The translations under genes and the position numbers were made by a program. Positions 18,957-28,125 of a stretch of DNA of 64,000 nt are shown here, one piece after another. The stretch lies in assembly GCF_019402645.1 (NCBI RefSeq), contig NZ_VKKS01000001.1:1699592-1763591 (forward strand). The letters are read 5' to 3'. The stretch is from Morganella morganii (GTDB lineage: Bacteria > Pseudomonadota > Gammaproteobacteria > Enterobacterales > Enterobacteriaceae). Each line of letters begins with the position of its first letter. Within the stretch, counting starts at the first letter, position 1. The notes below the pieces were generated by a model. It was not told where the DNA came from. It made no database searches and worked only from the letters and a program-made list of their open reading frames with translations.

Positions 18957-19004
18957 TATCATTATCTTGTTACTCATCTTTTACAGACACACTACATCTT
19001 GTGT
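18957..19004 (+). promoter_or_regulatory. putative NrdR box pair upstream of nrdA
   Basis: ACACTACATCTTGTGT (18989-19004) matches the NrdR consensus acaCwAtATaTwGtgt closely. A weaker copy, TATCATTATCTTGTTA (18957-18972), starts 32 nt upstream. Tandem boxes about three helical turns apart are characteristic of NrdR regulation of ribonucleotide reductase genes. The 376-nt gap 18762-19137 holds these sites and the DnaA boxes; I see no gene in it. Confidence 0.65.
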
Positions 19005-19137
19005 TTAAATCGCTCAGCCCCCGCTATTGACTTTCCCGGAATATTTGTTTCAGGGATCGTTTTTTATCGGGCAGATACACGTTATCAGCGCGTTATTCAC
19101 GGTAAGGTGTCATTTTCAAAACAGGGTATATCAACTG

Positions 19138-21432
19138 ATGAACCAGAATCTGCTTGTTACCAAACGTGATGGTCACAAAGAACGTATCGATTTAGACAAA
19201 ATCCACCGCGTCATTACCTGGGCGGCTGAAGGCCTGAATAATGTCTCTGTATCCCAGGTCGAATTACGTTCCCAGATTCAGTTCTACGACGGGATCCGTA
19301 CCGCAGATATTCATGAAACCATGATTAAGGCCGCCGCTGACCTGATCTCCGCTGAAACACCGGATTATCAGTACCTCGCTGCCCGCCTGGCCATTTTTAA
19401 CCTGCGCAAAAAAGCCTACGGCCGGTTTGAACCGCCGGCTTTATATGCCCATGTGCAGAAAATGGTCGCCGCCGGTAAATATGACAAAAATCTGTTAACC
19501 GATTACACCGAAGCTGAATTTGACCAGATGAATGAGTTCATCGATCACTGGCGTGATATGAATTTCTCCTACGCCGCCGTCAAACAGCTGGAAGGGAAAT
19601 ATCTGGTTCAGAACCGTGTTACCGGTGAAGTGTATGAAAGTGCACAGTTCCTGTATATCCTGGTTGCGGCCTGTCTGTTCTCCCGTTACCCGAAAGAAAC
19701 CCGTCTGGATTATATCCGCCGGTTCTATGACGCCACGTCAACCTTCAAAATTTCTCTGCCGACACCGATCATGGCCGGTGTCCGCACCCCGACCCGTCAA
19801 TTCAGCTCCTGTGTGCTGATCGAGTGCGGCGACAGCCTGGATTCCATCAACGCGACCTCCGGGGCGATTGTCAAATATGTGTCCCAGCGTGCCGGTATCG
19901 GAATTAACGCGGGCCGTATCCGCGCACTCGGCAGTCCGATCCGCGGCGGCGAGGCATTTCATACCGGCTGTATCCCGTTCTACAAACATTTCCAGACCGC
20001 CGTGAAATCCTGTTCCCAGGGCGGCGTGCGCGGTGGCGCGGCCACACTGTTCTACCCAATCTGGCATCTGGAAGTGGAAAGCCTGCTGGTACTGAAAAAC
20101 AACCGCGGGGTTGAGGGCAACCGTGTCCGCCATCTCGATTACGGCGTCCAGATCAACAAACTGATGTATGAACGCCTGATCAAAGGCCAGGATATCACCC
20201 TGTTCAGCCCGTCAGATGTTCCGGGGTTATATGACGCATTCTTCGCCGATCAGGATGCATTCGAGCGTCTTTATGAGCAGTATGAGAAAGATCTGTCTAT
20301 CCGTAAACAGACCCTGAAAGCGGTGGAACTGTTCTCCCTGATGATGCAGGAACGTGCCTCTACCGGCCGTATCTATATTCAGAACGTGGATCACTGTAAT
20401 ACCCACAGCCCGTTTGATCCGTTTATCGCGCCGGTACGCCAGTCCAACCTGTGTCTGGAAATCGCCCTGCCGACCAAGCCACTCAACGACATGAATGACC
20501 CGAACGGGGAAATCGCACTGTGTACCCTGTCCGCGTTTAACCTGGGGGCTATTGAGAACCTCGATGAACTGGAAGAGCTGGCAATTCTGGCGGTACGCGC
20601 TCTGGATGCTCTGCTCGATTACCAGGATTATCCGATTGAAGCGGCACGCAAAGGTTCAATGGGCCGCCGTACTCTGGGTATCGGGGTGATTAACTTCGCG
20701 TACTATCTGGCGAAACACGGCGTGCGTTATTCTGACGGCAGCGCCAATAACCTGACTCACCGCACCTTTGAAGCTATTCAGTATTACCTGCTGAAAGCCT
20801 CAAATGAACTGGCGAAAGAGTACGGTGCATGCCCGTGGTTCAACGAAACCACCTATTCACAGGGCATTCTGCCGATCGACACTTACAAAAAAACCCTGGA
20901 TCAGCTGACCAGCGAGCCGCTGCATTATGACTGGGAAGGCCTGCGCGAAGAGATCAAAAAACACGGTCTGCGTAATTCCACCCTTTCTGCCCTGATGCCG
21001 TCAGAAACATCATCGCAGATCTCCAATGCCACCAACGGAATTGAACCGCCGCGCGGCTATATCAGTGTGAAAGCCTCGAAAGACGGTATTCTGCGCCAGG
21101 TGGTGCCGGAGTATGAACGACTGAAATCCGCGTATGAACTGCTATGGCAGATGCCGGGTAACGAAGGCTATCTCCAGCTGGTGGGGATCATGCAGAAGTT
21201 CGTCGACCAGGCGATTTCATCCAATACTAACTATGACCCGGCCCGGTTCCCGAACGGCAAAGTGCCGATGAACCAGTTACTGAAAGATTTGCTGCAGGCT
21301 TATAAATACGGTGTGAAAACACTTTATTACCACAATACCCGCGATGGCGCGGAAGATACCCAGGAAGATCTTCCTGAGGAAGTGGTCATCGCCGACGATG
21401 ATGGTTGTGAAGGCGGCGCGTGTAAAATTTAA
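19138..21432 (+). CDS. nrdA: class Ia ribonucleotide reductase alpha subunit
   Basis: Predicted 764 residues from ATG 19138 (MNQNLLVTKRDG); the frame is open upstream to 19027 but the family start is clear. An N-terminal ATP-cone (about 5-95) precedes the barrel. Visible catalytic cysteines are FSSCVLIECGDS, RQSNLCLEIALP (thiyl radical Cys) and EIALCTLSAFN, and the C-terminal thiol pair is CEGGACKI. It reduces ribonucleoside diphosphates with NrdB. nrdB starts 13 nt downstream. Confidence 0.98.
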   Translation: MNQNLLVTKRDGHKERIDLDKIHRVITWAAEGLNNVSVSQVELRSQIQFYDGIRTADIHETMIKAAADLISAETPDYQYLAARLAIFNLRKKAYGRFEPPALYAHVQKMVAAGKYDKNLLTDYTEAEFDQMNEFIDHWRDMNFSYAAVKQLEGKYLVQNRVTGEVYESAQFLYILVAACLFSRYPKETRLDYIRRFYDATSTFKISLPTPIMAGVRTPTRQFSSCVLIECGDSLDSINATSGAIVKYVSQRAGIGINAGRIRALGSPIRGGEAFHTGCIPFYKHFQTAVKSCSQGGVRGGAATLFYPIWHLEVESLLVLKNNRGVEGNRVRHLDYGVQINKLMYERLIKGQDITLFSPSDVPGLYDAFFADQDAFERLYEQYEKDLSIRKQTLKAVELFSLMMQERASTGRIYIQNVDHCNTHSPFDPFIAPVRQSNLCLEIALPTKPLNDMNDPNGEIALCTLSAFNLGAIENLDELEELAILAVRALDALLDYQDYPIEAARKGSMGRRTLGIGVINFAYYLAKHGVRYSDGSANNLTHRTFEAIQYYLLKASNELAKEYGACPWFNETTYSQGILPIDTYKKTLDQLTSEPLHYDWEGLREEIKKHGLRNSTLSALMPSETSSQISNATNGIEPPRGYISVKASKDGILRQVVPEYERLKSAYELLWQMPGNEGYLQLVGIMQKFVDQAISSNTNYDPARFPNGKVPMNQLLKDLLQAYKYGVKTLYYHNTRDGAEDTQEDLPEEVVIADDDGCEGGACKI

Positions 21433-21444
21433 GGTAAATAAATA

Positions 21445-22575
21445 ATGTCCTATACAACATTTTCGCAGGTACATAATGATCAGCTGAAAGAACCGATGTT
21501 CTTCGGGCAGCCGGTAAACGTCGCCCGTTATGATCAGCAGAAGTACCCGATTTTTGAATCACTGATTGAAAAACAGCTTTCCTTCTTCTGGCGTCCGGAA
21601 GAAGTGGACGTATCCCGCGACCGCATTGACTACAATGCCCTGCCGGATCACGAAAAGCACATTTTTATCAGTAATCTGAAATACCAGACCCTGCTGGATT
21701 CCATCCAGGGCCGCAGCCCGAACGTGGCACTGCTGCCGCTGATCTCCATTCCGGAGCTGGAAACCTGGGTGGAAACCTGGTCTTTCTCGGAAACCATTCA
21801 CTCCCGTTCTTACACGCATATTATCCGTAATATCGTGAATGACCCTGCGGTGGTATTCGATGATATCGTGGCGAACGAAGAAATCATCAAACGCGCGGAA
21901 GATATCTCCGGCTATTATGATGACCTTATCCGTATGACCAATGAATATCATATGTTCGGTGAAGGGACTCATACAGCAAACGGTAAAACATTTACTGTTA
22001 CTCTGCGCGCCCTGAAACGTCAGCTCTACCTGTGCCTGATGAGTGTTAACGCGCTGGAAGCGATTCGTTTCTATGTCAGTTTCGCCTGCTCTTTTGCTTT
22101 TGCCGAACGTGAGCTGATGGAAGGTAACGCGAAAATCATTAAGTTGATCGCCCGTGATGAAGCACTGCACCTGACCGGCACCCAGCATATGCTCAACCTG
22201 CTGCGCAGCGGCCAGGATGACCCGGAAATGGCGGAAATCGCCAAAGAGTGCGAACAGGATTGCTATGATCTGTTTGTCCGCGCAGCAGAGCAGGAGAAAG
22301 AGTGGGCAGATTATCTGTTCTGCAACGGCTCCATGATCGGTCTGAACAAAGATATCCTGTGTCAGTATGTGGAATATATCACCAATATCCGCATGCAGGC
22401 GGTCGGTCTGCCGCTGCCGTTCAAAGTCCGTTCGAACCCGATTCCGTGGATCAACGCATGGCTGGTGTCAGATAACGTCCAGGTGGCGCCACAGGAAGTG
22501 GAAGTCAGCTCCTATCTGGTCGGTCAGATTGACTCTGAGGTCAACACTGACGAACTGAGTAACTTCGAGCTCTGA
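21445..22575 (+). CDS. nrdB: class Ia ribonucleotide reductase beta subunit
   Basis: Predicted 376 residues, identical in length to E. coli NrdB. It carries the diiron ligands and radical tyrosine in [16 protein letters not shown] (Glu115, His118, Tyr122) and the second ligand set in [10 protein letters not shown] ... [13 protein letters not shown]. The C-terminal [10 protein letters not shown] tail docks to NrdA. It makes and holds the tyrosyl radical. Its stop overlaps the yfaE start (TGATG). Confidence 0.98.
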   Translation: MSYTTFSQVHNDQLKEPMFFGQPVNVARYDQQKYPIFESLIEKQLSFFWRPEEVDVSRDRIDYNALPDHEKHIFISNLKYQTLLDSIQGRSPNVALLPLISIPELETWVETWSFSETIHSRSYTHIIRNIVNDPAVVFDDIVANEEIIKRAEDISGYYDDLIRMTNEYHMFGEGTHTANGKTFTVTLRALKRQLYLCLMSVNALEAIRFYVSFACSFAFAERELMEGNAKIIKLIARDEALHLTGTQHMLNLLRSGQDDPEMAEIAKECEQDCYDLFVRAAEQEKEWADYLFCNGSMIGLNKDILCQYVEYITNIRMQAVGLPLPFKVRSNPIPWINAWLVSDNVQVAPQEVEVSSYLVGQIDSEVNTDELSNFEL

Positions 22576-22841
22576 TGCCCCGCTACAAAATCACCCTGCA
22601 TGGCAGCATGCAGGGTATTCAGCTGCATTATGTCAGTGAAGAACACAACAATCTGCTCAATACACTCGAACAATCCGTCCCGGTGGAATACCAGTGCCGT
22701 GAAGGCTATTGCGGTGCCTGCCGTGTCCGTCTGAAACGGGGTAAAGTCGGTTACCGGCAACGGCCGGTTGCATTTATTAATGATGGTGAAATTCTTCCCT
22801 GCAGTTGTTACCCGCTGAGCGATATCGACATCGAGTTGTAA
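22575..22841 (+). CDS. yfaE: 2Fe-2S ferredoxin for NrdB maintenance
   Basis: Predicted 88-residue plant-type ferredoxin. Cluster ligands are CREGYCGAC (Cys41, Cys46, Cys49) and Cys76 or Cys78 in ILPCSCYP. In E. coli YfaE supplies electrons that maintain and regenerate the NrdB diiron-tyrosyl cofactor. One-base overlap with nrdB shows coupled translation. Confidence 0.95.
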   Translation: MPRYKITLHGSMQGIQLHYVSEEHNNLLNTLEQSVPVEYQCREGYCGACRVRLKRGKVGYRQRPVAFINDGEILPCSCYPLSDIDIEL

Positions 22842-22852
22842 TCTGTTTTGTG

Positions 22853-22877
22853 ACCGGATCTGCAATCCGGTTTTTTT
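22853..22877 (+). terminator. nrdAB-yfaE terminator
   Basis: ACCGGAT-CTGCA-ATCCGGT stem followed by TTTTTTT, 12 nt after the yfaE stop. Confidence 0.85.
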
Positions 22878-22887
22878 ACGCCACCAG

Positions 22888-22951
22888 CGTAACGATAACT
22901 TTACGTTATACGTAATTTAAATTTGACACATTTCCTGTTTTTCATTACGCT
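22888..22951 (+). promoter_or_regulatory. tyrP promoter with two TyrR-type boxes
   Basis: A strong-looking box, cGTAAc-GATAAC-TTTACg (22888-22905), fits TGTAAA-N6-TTTACA except at the outer bases and one inner base. A weaker box (22911-22928; 9 of 12 matches) follows 23 nt away and overlaps a perfect -35 TTGACA (22923-22928), with TACGCT 17 nt on as -10. A weak TyrR box over the -35 plus a stronger upstream box is the arrangement known for tyrosine-dependent repression in E. coli tyrP. Confidence 0.65.
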
Positions 22952-22990
22952 TGGCGCACATATTATTGATTGAAATATCATGAGGTTTTG

Positions 22991-24196
22991 GTGAAAAATC
23001 GTACACTCGGCAGTGTTCTGATCGTTGCAGGCACGACGATCGGTGCCGGTATGCTGGCAATGCCACTGGCTGCCGCAGGGATCGGTTTTCCGGTCATTGC
23101 CGTTATTCTGATCGGCCTCTGGGCTATCATGAGTTACACCGCATTACTGATGGTCGAAGTTTATCAGTACAGTTCACCGGACACCGGCTTAGGCAGCGTC
23201 GCCCGTCAATACCTCGGATTACCGGGTCAGATCCTGACCGGCTTCAGTATGTTATTGCTGATGTATGCACTGACCACCGCGTATATCGGCGGCGCAGGGG
23301 AAATGATCGCCGCCAGCCTGCAAAACTGGTGGCAAATATCCGTTACACCGGGCACGGCCACCATTATATTTACCCTGGTTGGCGGCCTGGTGGTTTGTGT
23401 CGGTACTCACTCTGTTGATTTTATCAACCGCATCCTGTTCACCGGCAAAATTATCTTCCTGATCATCATGCTCGCCGTAATGATGCCGCATGTGAATATG
23501 ACCAACCTTGTCAGCATGCCGATTCAGAACGGGCTGGTGCTTTCCGCTATCCCGCTGGTATTTACTTCATTTGGTTTCCACGGCAGTGTGCCAAGCCTGG
23601 TGAATTACATGAACGGCGACAGCAAAAAGCTGCGTTTTATCTTCCTCACCGGCAGCGCCATCCCGCTGGTGGCTTATCTGCTGTGGCAGGTTGCTACCCT
23701 CGGTGCGATCCCGTCTGATACTTTCTTCGGCATTCTGGCGCAAAAATCCGGCCTTGACGGGTTACTGGCCGCACTCAGTGAAACTGTAGCCAATAAATAT
23801 GTGGATATCGCCGTCAGCCTGTTTATGGATCTGGCACTTGCCACTTCGTTCCTGGGCGTAGCGCTGGGGTTATTCGATTACCTGGCCGACCTGTTCAGAC
23901 GTAAAAACTCCGCATTCGGCCGCACACAAACCGGGATTCTGACTTTCGCCCTGCCGCTGGTCTGCGCCCTGTACTACAAAAGCTTTACCGGCGCACTGGC
24001 GTATGCCGCGATGGCACTCTCCTTCCTGGCGCTGATCCTGCCATCATTATTAACATGGAAAGTACGGCAGAACCCGAAAGCCGGTGCTTACCGGGTTGCA
24101 GGCGGAAATGGTGTACTGCTCTTTATCTTCCTGTTCGGCCTGCTGGTGATCTCCATTGAGTTCATAAAAAGTGCCGGTTATCTGCCGAACATTTAA
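22991..24196 (+). CDS. tyrP: tyrosine-specific permease
   Basis: Predicted 401 residues from GTG 22991 ([16 protein letters not shown]), with TGAGG upstream; the open frame from 22970 has no site. About eleven membrane helices of the hydroxy/aromatic amino-acid permease (HAAAP) family. Family motifs are [14 protein letters not shown] in helix 1, [17 protein letters not shown] and [19 protein letters not shown]. It imports tyrosine with protons across the inner membrane. TyrR-type operators precede it. Confidence 0.93.
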   Translation: MKNRTLGSVLIVAGTTIGAGMLAMPLAAAGIGFPVIAVILIGLWAIMSYTALLMVEVYQYSSPDTGLGSVARQYLGLPGQILTGFSMLLLMYALTTAYIGGAGEMIAASLQNWWQISVTPGTATIIFTLVGGLVVCVGTHSVDFINRILFTGKIIFLIIMLAVMMPHVNMTNLVSMPIQNGLVLSAIPLVFTSFGFHGSVPSLVNYMNGDSKKLRFIFLTGSAIPLVAYLLWQVATLGAIPSDTFFGILAQKSGLDGLLAALSETVANKYVDIAVSLFMDLALATSFLGVALGLFDYLADLFRRKNSAFGRTQTGILTFALPLVCALYYKSFTGALAYAAMALSFLALILPSLLTWKVRQNPKAGAYRVAGGNGVLLFIFLFGLLVISIEFIKSAGYLPNI

Positions 24197-24210
24197 TGTT
24201 TTTTTCTGAA

Positions 24211-24241
24211 AATAAGCCCGGTGATGCCGGGTTTATTTTTT
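24211..24241. terminator. bidirectional terminator tyrP/metC
   Basis: AATAAGCCCGG-TGAT-GCCGGGTTTATT-type hairpin with A- and T-tracts on its two sides, between convergent tyrP and the metC-like gene. Confidence 0.85.
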
Positions 24242-24242
24242 C

Positions 24243-25424
24243 TCAGTGCGCACCATTCAGCCGTTCAAATCCGGCGGTTAAATCCGCAATCAAATCCTCT
24301 GTGTCTTCCAGGCCGATTTGCAGCCGCAGTGTCAGTCCGTCCGGCTGCCAGCGGGTGACTGTCCGGTAACGGCTGCAATCGAACGGTATAATCAGGCTTT
24401 CAAACCCGCCCCAGGAATAACCCATAGCGAAAATATCCAGGTCGTCGAGCATCGCCGCCAGGTCATCTGTGGTGTATTTCGCATCCAGTATCACAGAAAA
24501 CAACCCGGAAGAACCGGTGAAATCCCGTTTCCAGATCTCATGCCCCGGACATTCCGGAAATGCCGGATGCAGCACTTTGTTTACCTCCGGACGGGACTGT
24601 AACCACTCCGCGACTTTCAGTGCCCGGTTCTGCGCTTCTTTCAGGCGGATATGCAGTGTGCGCAGCCCGCGCAGTACCAGGAAACAATCCTCAGCCCCGG
24701 GCAGCATCGCCATCTGATCATAGGTTTTACGCAGTTCCGGCCACCAGCGGGCATTGGCGGAGATCAGCCCCATCAATACATCTGAATGACCTCCGGGGTA
24801 TTTGGTGCCGGCTTCAAGGGAGATATCACAACCGTGCTCATGGGCGCGGAAAAAGAGCGGTGTCGCCCAGGTATTATCAATAATGGTCGTAACATTATGA
24901 CGTTTGGCCACAGCAGTGATCGCCGGAACATCCTGCACCTCAAAGCTCTGGGAGCCGGGAGATTCAAGAAAAATGGCCGTTGTTTCCGGGCGGATAAGGG
25001 CTTCAATTCCCGCACCGGTCAGCGGATCATAATACGTGGTGGTGATCCCCATTTTTGCCAGCAGTCCGCCGCATAACTGCCGGGTCGGGTGATAAACGGA
25101 ATCCGTCATCAGCAGATGGTCGCCGCTTTTCAGGGTTGTCAGCAGCGCCAGTGTCACCGCCCCCAACCCTGACGGAGACAAAACCGTTCCCGCGGCACCG
25201 GTCAGTTCACTCCAGGCGTTTTCCAGTGCGGCAATCGTCGGTGTACCGTCAGTGCCGTAATGGAATTCTGCACGACGGTTGATCAGTGCATCATATGTCG
25301 GAAAGACCACGGTGGAACCACGATACACCGGAGTATTCACAAATCCGTGCTGTGATGCGGGGTTACGGCCGCTCTGCGTCAGCCGGGTTTCTGTCCGCAA
25401 AGGATGGCGTGCTTGTTCTGACAT
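24243..25424 (-). CDS. metC: cystathionine beta-lyase-like PLP enzyme
   Basis: Predicted 393 residues from ATG 25424 (TGAGGTGATT upstream). Cys/Met-metabolism PLP fold: HYGTDGTPTIAALENAWSEL, DNTWATPLFFRAHEHG, the PLP lysine in EAGTKYPGGHSD, and a MetC-type end MGYSWGGFESLI ... RLQIGLEDTEDLIADL. It should cleave cystathionine to homocysteine, pyruvate and ammonia. Several stretches (PVYRGSTVVFPTYDAL, YDPLTGAGIEALI) recall MetC-like proteins of alphaproteobacteria more than E. coli MetC, so substrate preference is less sure. Convergent with tyrP. Confidence 0.85.
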   Translation of the reverse strand: MSEQARHPLRTETRLTQSGRNPASQHGFVNTPVYRGSTVVFPTYDALINRRAEFHYGTDGTPTIAALENAWSELTGAAGTVLSPSGLGAVTLALLTTLKSGDHLLMTDSVYHPTRQLCGGLLAKMGITTTYYDPLTGAGIEALIRPETTAIFLESPGSQSFEVQDVPAITAVAKRHNVTTIIDNTWATPLFFRAHEHGCDISLEAGTKYPGGHSDVLMGLISANARWWPELRKTYDQMAMLPGAEDCFLVLRGLRTLHIRLKEAQNRALKVAEWLQSRPEVNKVLHPAFPECPGHEIWKRDFTGSSGLFSVILDAKYTTDDLAAMLDDLDIFAMGYSWGGFESLIIPFDCSRYRTVTRWQPDGLTLRLQIGLEDTEDLIADLTAGFERLNGAH

Positions 25425-25632
25425 AATCACCTCAATAATAGTCTGCCTGGTTATGCTGTTATCCTGCCATAAGGGCGGCCGCTTTCCTTAGTCGCTTTTC
25501 AGCTAAGATATGCCGTTATCCGCACTGTCCGCGGTATAAAGAAATATTTAACGATTTTGCCGCAACACTATTATTAATAAGTGACGAAACCTTATATTAT
25601 CAACAGATTAATTTTTGCATGACGGAAAGGAT

Positions 25633-25722
25633 ATGGAATCAGAAATCAGGGACCAACGTCCGATCAAAGCCCGGCAGACCCGCATACTGCCAGCTGATTT
25701 ACGTAAGGATAATAAAGGATGA
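25633..25722 (+). CDS. 29-residue upstream ORF of lipid operon
   Basis: Short ORF (MESEIRDQRPIKARQTRILP plus nine residues) with a strong ribosome site GGAAAGGAT. Its TGA overlaps the acyltransferase ATG (ATGA at 25719-25722). It is charged and lacks a signal or membrane segment. The arrangement looks like a translational-coupling leader or a small protein; no homolog recognised. Confidence 0.45.
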   Translation: MESEIRDQRPIKARQTRILPADLRKDNKG

Positions 25723-26396
25723 CCCGTAAAACGTTTTCGCCGGATCAAAAAGTTGTTTCAGCACTGCTGGTATCGGTATGCCGGTTTCTGACCGGGATCC
25801 GTGCAAAACAGAATGCCCCGCTGCCGGAAGGCAAACCCTGTATTTATTATGCCAACCACTCCAGTCATCTCGACGGGCTGGTGATCTGGTCCTGTCTGAA
25901 TAATACGGCACGCAAACATGTTCATCCGGTGGCGGCTCAGGATTACTGGGATAAAACCCGGTTCCGCCGTTATATTGCCAAACGGATCTTCGGTGCGGTT
26001 CTGATCGCCCGTGGTAAGAAAATCGAACCGGCAACAGATGAGATTCCGCAGGATACCTCCCCGGCAGAGAATCCGCTGGACGTGATGCAGAATGTCCTCA
26101 ATAGCGGGGATTCACTGATCCTATTCCCCGAAGGTACGCGCGGTGACGGCGAAAAGATTCAGGATTTCAAAGCCGGACTCTGGCATTTATCACGTAATAA
26201 TCCTGATGCGGTACTGGTACCGGTCTATCTGGAAAATCTCAACCGTGTACTGCCGAAAGGCTCGCGGCTGGTTGTGCCGATTATCTGCACTGCCACATTC
26301 GGTGCTCCGGTTGAACCGGCCGGAGAGGAAGAAAGCAAAGCGGACTTTTTAGTACGGACCCGCCTGGCATTAGAGGCAATACATCATGAAAGATAA
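25719..26396 (+). CDS. PlsC-like 1-acylglycerol-3-phosphate acyltransferase
   Basis: Predicted 225 residues of the glycerolipid acyltransferase superfamily. Catalytic motif I NHSSHLDG (H-x4-D), motif III LFPEGTRG and a VLVPVYLENL motif IV are present. It lacks a clear N-terminal membrane helix. It would acylate lysophosphatidate or a related lysolipid at the membrane. It overlaps the CdsA-like gene by 11 nt, which implies product hand-off: phosphatidate to CDP-diacylglycerol. It is distinct from the essential plsC, which normally lies elsewhere. Confidence 0.88.
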   Translation: MTRKTFSPDQKVVSALLVSVCRFLTGIRAKQNAPLPEGKPCIYYANHSSHLDGLVIWSCLNNTARKHVHPVAAQDYWDKTRFRRYIAKRIFGAVLIARGKKIEPATDEIPQDTSPAENPLDVMQNVLNSGDSLILFPEGTRGDGEKIQDFKAGLWHLSRNNPDAVLVPVYLENLNRVLPKGSRLVVPIICTATFGAPVEPAGEEESKADFLVRTRLALEAIHHER

Positions 26397-27312
26397 TGAA
26401 TTATTCTGGATCTTCAGCGGATTGTTCGGGTTCCTGGCCGTGGCTACCGTTATCGGTCTGATCCTGAAACAGATTAAGGGAAACACCTCTGTTATCAGCA
26501 ACCTCAATGCCCGCATCCGCGCCTGGTGGCTGATGTGTATTATCGCCGCTGTGGCGATCAGTATCGGGCCAATCGGCTCAGTTGTGCTGTTTGCCTTTAT
26601 GTCTCTGCTGGCACTGCGCGAGCTTATCACACTGACGCCGACACACCGCGCCGACCACGGTGCGCTGTTCTGGTGCTTCTTTATCATCCTGCCGGTGCAG
26701 TATGTACTGGTCGGTATTCAGTGGTATAACCTGCTGGCAGTCTTTATCCCGGTGTACGCATTCCTGTTTATCCCGACCCGCATGGTGCTCTCCGGCGACA
26801 CCCGTCACTTCCTGGAGCGCATGGCAAAAATTCAGTGGAGTGTGATGATTGCGGTTTACTGCCTCAGTTATGCTCCTGCACTGCTGGTATTGCCGATTCC
26901 GGATTTCACGGACAACATTAACCTGCTGCTGTTTCTGATGATCGTGGTTCAGATTTCTGATGTGCTGCAATATGTGTTCGGCAAACTGTTCGGCAAACAC
27001 CCGATTGTGCCGAAGCTCAGCCCGAACAAAACGGTCGAGGGCTTTATCGGCGGGATCCTCAGTGCCGGTTGTGTCGGGATGGCGCTGTGGTGGGCCACAC
27101 CGTTCAGTCCGTGGGCAGCCTTCCTGCTCTCACTAATGATTTGCCTGGCCGGTTTCGCGGGCGGATTGTGCATGTCAGCCATCAAGCGGGACAGCGGGAT
27201 CAAAGATTTCGGTGCCATGATTGAGGGGCACGGCGGCATGATGGACAGACTGGATTCTCTCTGCTTCGCGGCCCCGGTCTTCTTCCATGTACTGAAATAT
27301 TTTTATACCTGA
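26386..27312 (+). CDS. CdsA-like phosphatidate cytidylyltransferase
   Basis: Predicted 308-residue membrane protein with about eight helices. The CdsA signature is near the C-terminus: KLSPNKTVEGFIGG followed by CMSAIKRDSGIKDFGAMIEG, HGGMMDRLDSL. It would make CDP-diacylglycerol from phosphatidate and CTP. It resembles the secondary CDP-diglyceride synthase YnbB rather than essential CdsA. It overlaps both neighbours (11 nt upstream, one base downstream). Confidence 0.88.
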   Translation: MKDNELFWIFSGLFGFLAVATVIGLILKQIKGNTSVISNLNARIRAWWLMCIIAAVAISIGPIGSVVLFAFMSLLALRELITLTPTHRADHGALFWCFFIILPVQYVLVGIQWYNLLAVFIPVYAFLFIPTRMVLSGDTRHFLERMAKIQWSVMIAVYCLSYAPALLVLPIPDFTDNINLLLFLMIVVQISDVLQYVFGKLFGKHPIVPKLSPNKTVEGFIGGILSAGCVGMALWWATPFSPWAAFLLSLMICLAGFAGGLCMSAIKRDSGIKDFGAMIEGHGGMMDRLDSLCFAAPVFFHVLKYFYT

Positions 27313-27896
27313 TGGCTCAGGAAATCCTGCTGATCCGCCACGGTGAACCGGTGCCGGATAAAAAAACGCCGCTGGCGCTGCGCGATCTCCGTGCCTGGCT
27401 GACGGAATATGACGCGGGGGGAATTATTCCGCCATCCTCCCCGCCGTTTTCCCTGTCCGCAGAGGAATTATCCCGTTATTTCCCGGTAGCCAGCCCGCTT
27501 TTCCGCACGTCCGCGTCACTGGCAGTGCTCGGGATCACGCCGCGTGCGATTGTAAATGAGCTGCACGAAGCAGATCTGCCTTTGTTTTCCCCTGCACTGC
27601 TGATGCCGCTGAAACTGCCGCCGATGTGGTGGGTTACCGCTTTCCGTCTGTTATGGCTGGCTGGTGGCGGAAAATCCGTTCCCTCTGTGACACAGGTGCG
27701 TGAACGGGCGCAGTGCGCTGCACAAATCCTGTCCGGTTATGCACAGGAACACGGTGCTGTGCTGGCGATGGCGCACCGTATTATCAATCACGCCCTGTGC
27801 CGCGCACTGGAACAATCCGGCTGGCAACTGACAAAAAAAACACACAACAGTTACTGGGGAATGATGCGGTTCACCCGCGCGGCATCACGCCCGTAA
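27312..27896 (+). CDS. histidine phosphatase superfamily protein
   Basis: Predicted 194 residues. The N-terminal catalytic motif ILLIRHGEP and the second catalytic His in AVLAMAHRIINHAL mark a phosphoglycerate-mutase-like phosphatase. A hydrophobic patch (PPMWWVTAFRLLWLAGGG) may touch membrane. Coupling to the CdsA-like gene (TGATG) suggests action on a phospholipid intermediate or head group, but that is inference. Confidence 0.8.
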   Translation: MAQEILLIRHGEPVPDKKTPLALRDLRAWLTEYDAGGIIPPSSPPFSLSAEELSRYFPVASPLFRTSASLAVLGITPRAIVNELHEADLPLFSPALLMPLKLPPMWWVTAFRLLWLAGGGKSVPSVTQVRERAQCAAQILSGYAQEHGAVLAMAHRIINHALCRALEQSGWQLTKKTHNSYWGMMRFTRAASRP

Positions 27897-28125
27897 TCTC
27901 TGTCGCCGGATATCGCAGCGTTATTAATCTGTATAAATTATTACGTTCTGCCGCACGTTCCGCCACATCCGCTCTGTTTTGCCCGCTTTTCCGTATAAGA
28001 CTCTGCCCGCTTTGTTCCTCAGACTGATTATCTGCTGCTGCCTTGCTTATTTTTAAATAGTTATTGCCATTAAATGAATATTTATGTATTTTTATTTAAA
28101 AATCACGCATAAAAATGAGGTTGTC

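Noticed and set aside
28073..28111. ARG box before the ABC transporter
   Set aside because: TGAATATTTATGTA resembles one ARG box half, but no second box at the required spacing is seen. Not enough to claim ArgR control or arginine specificity.
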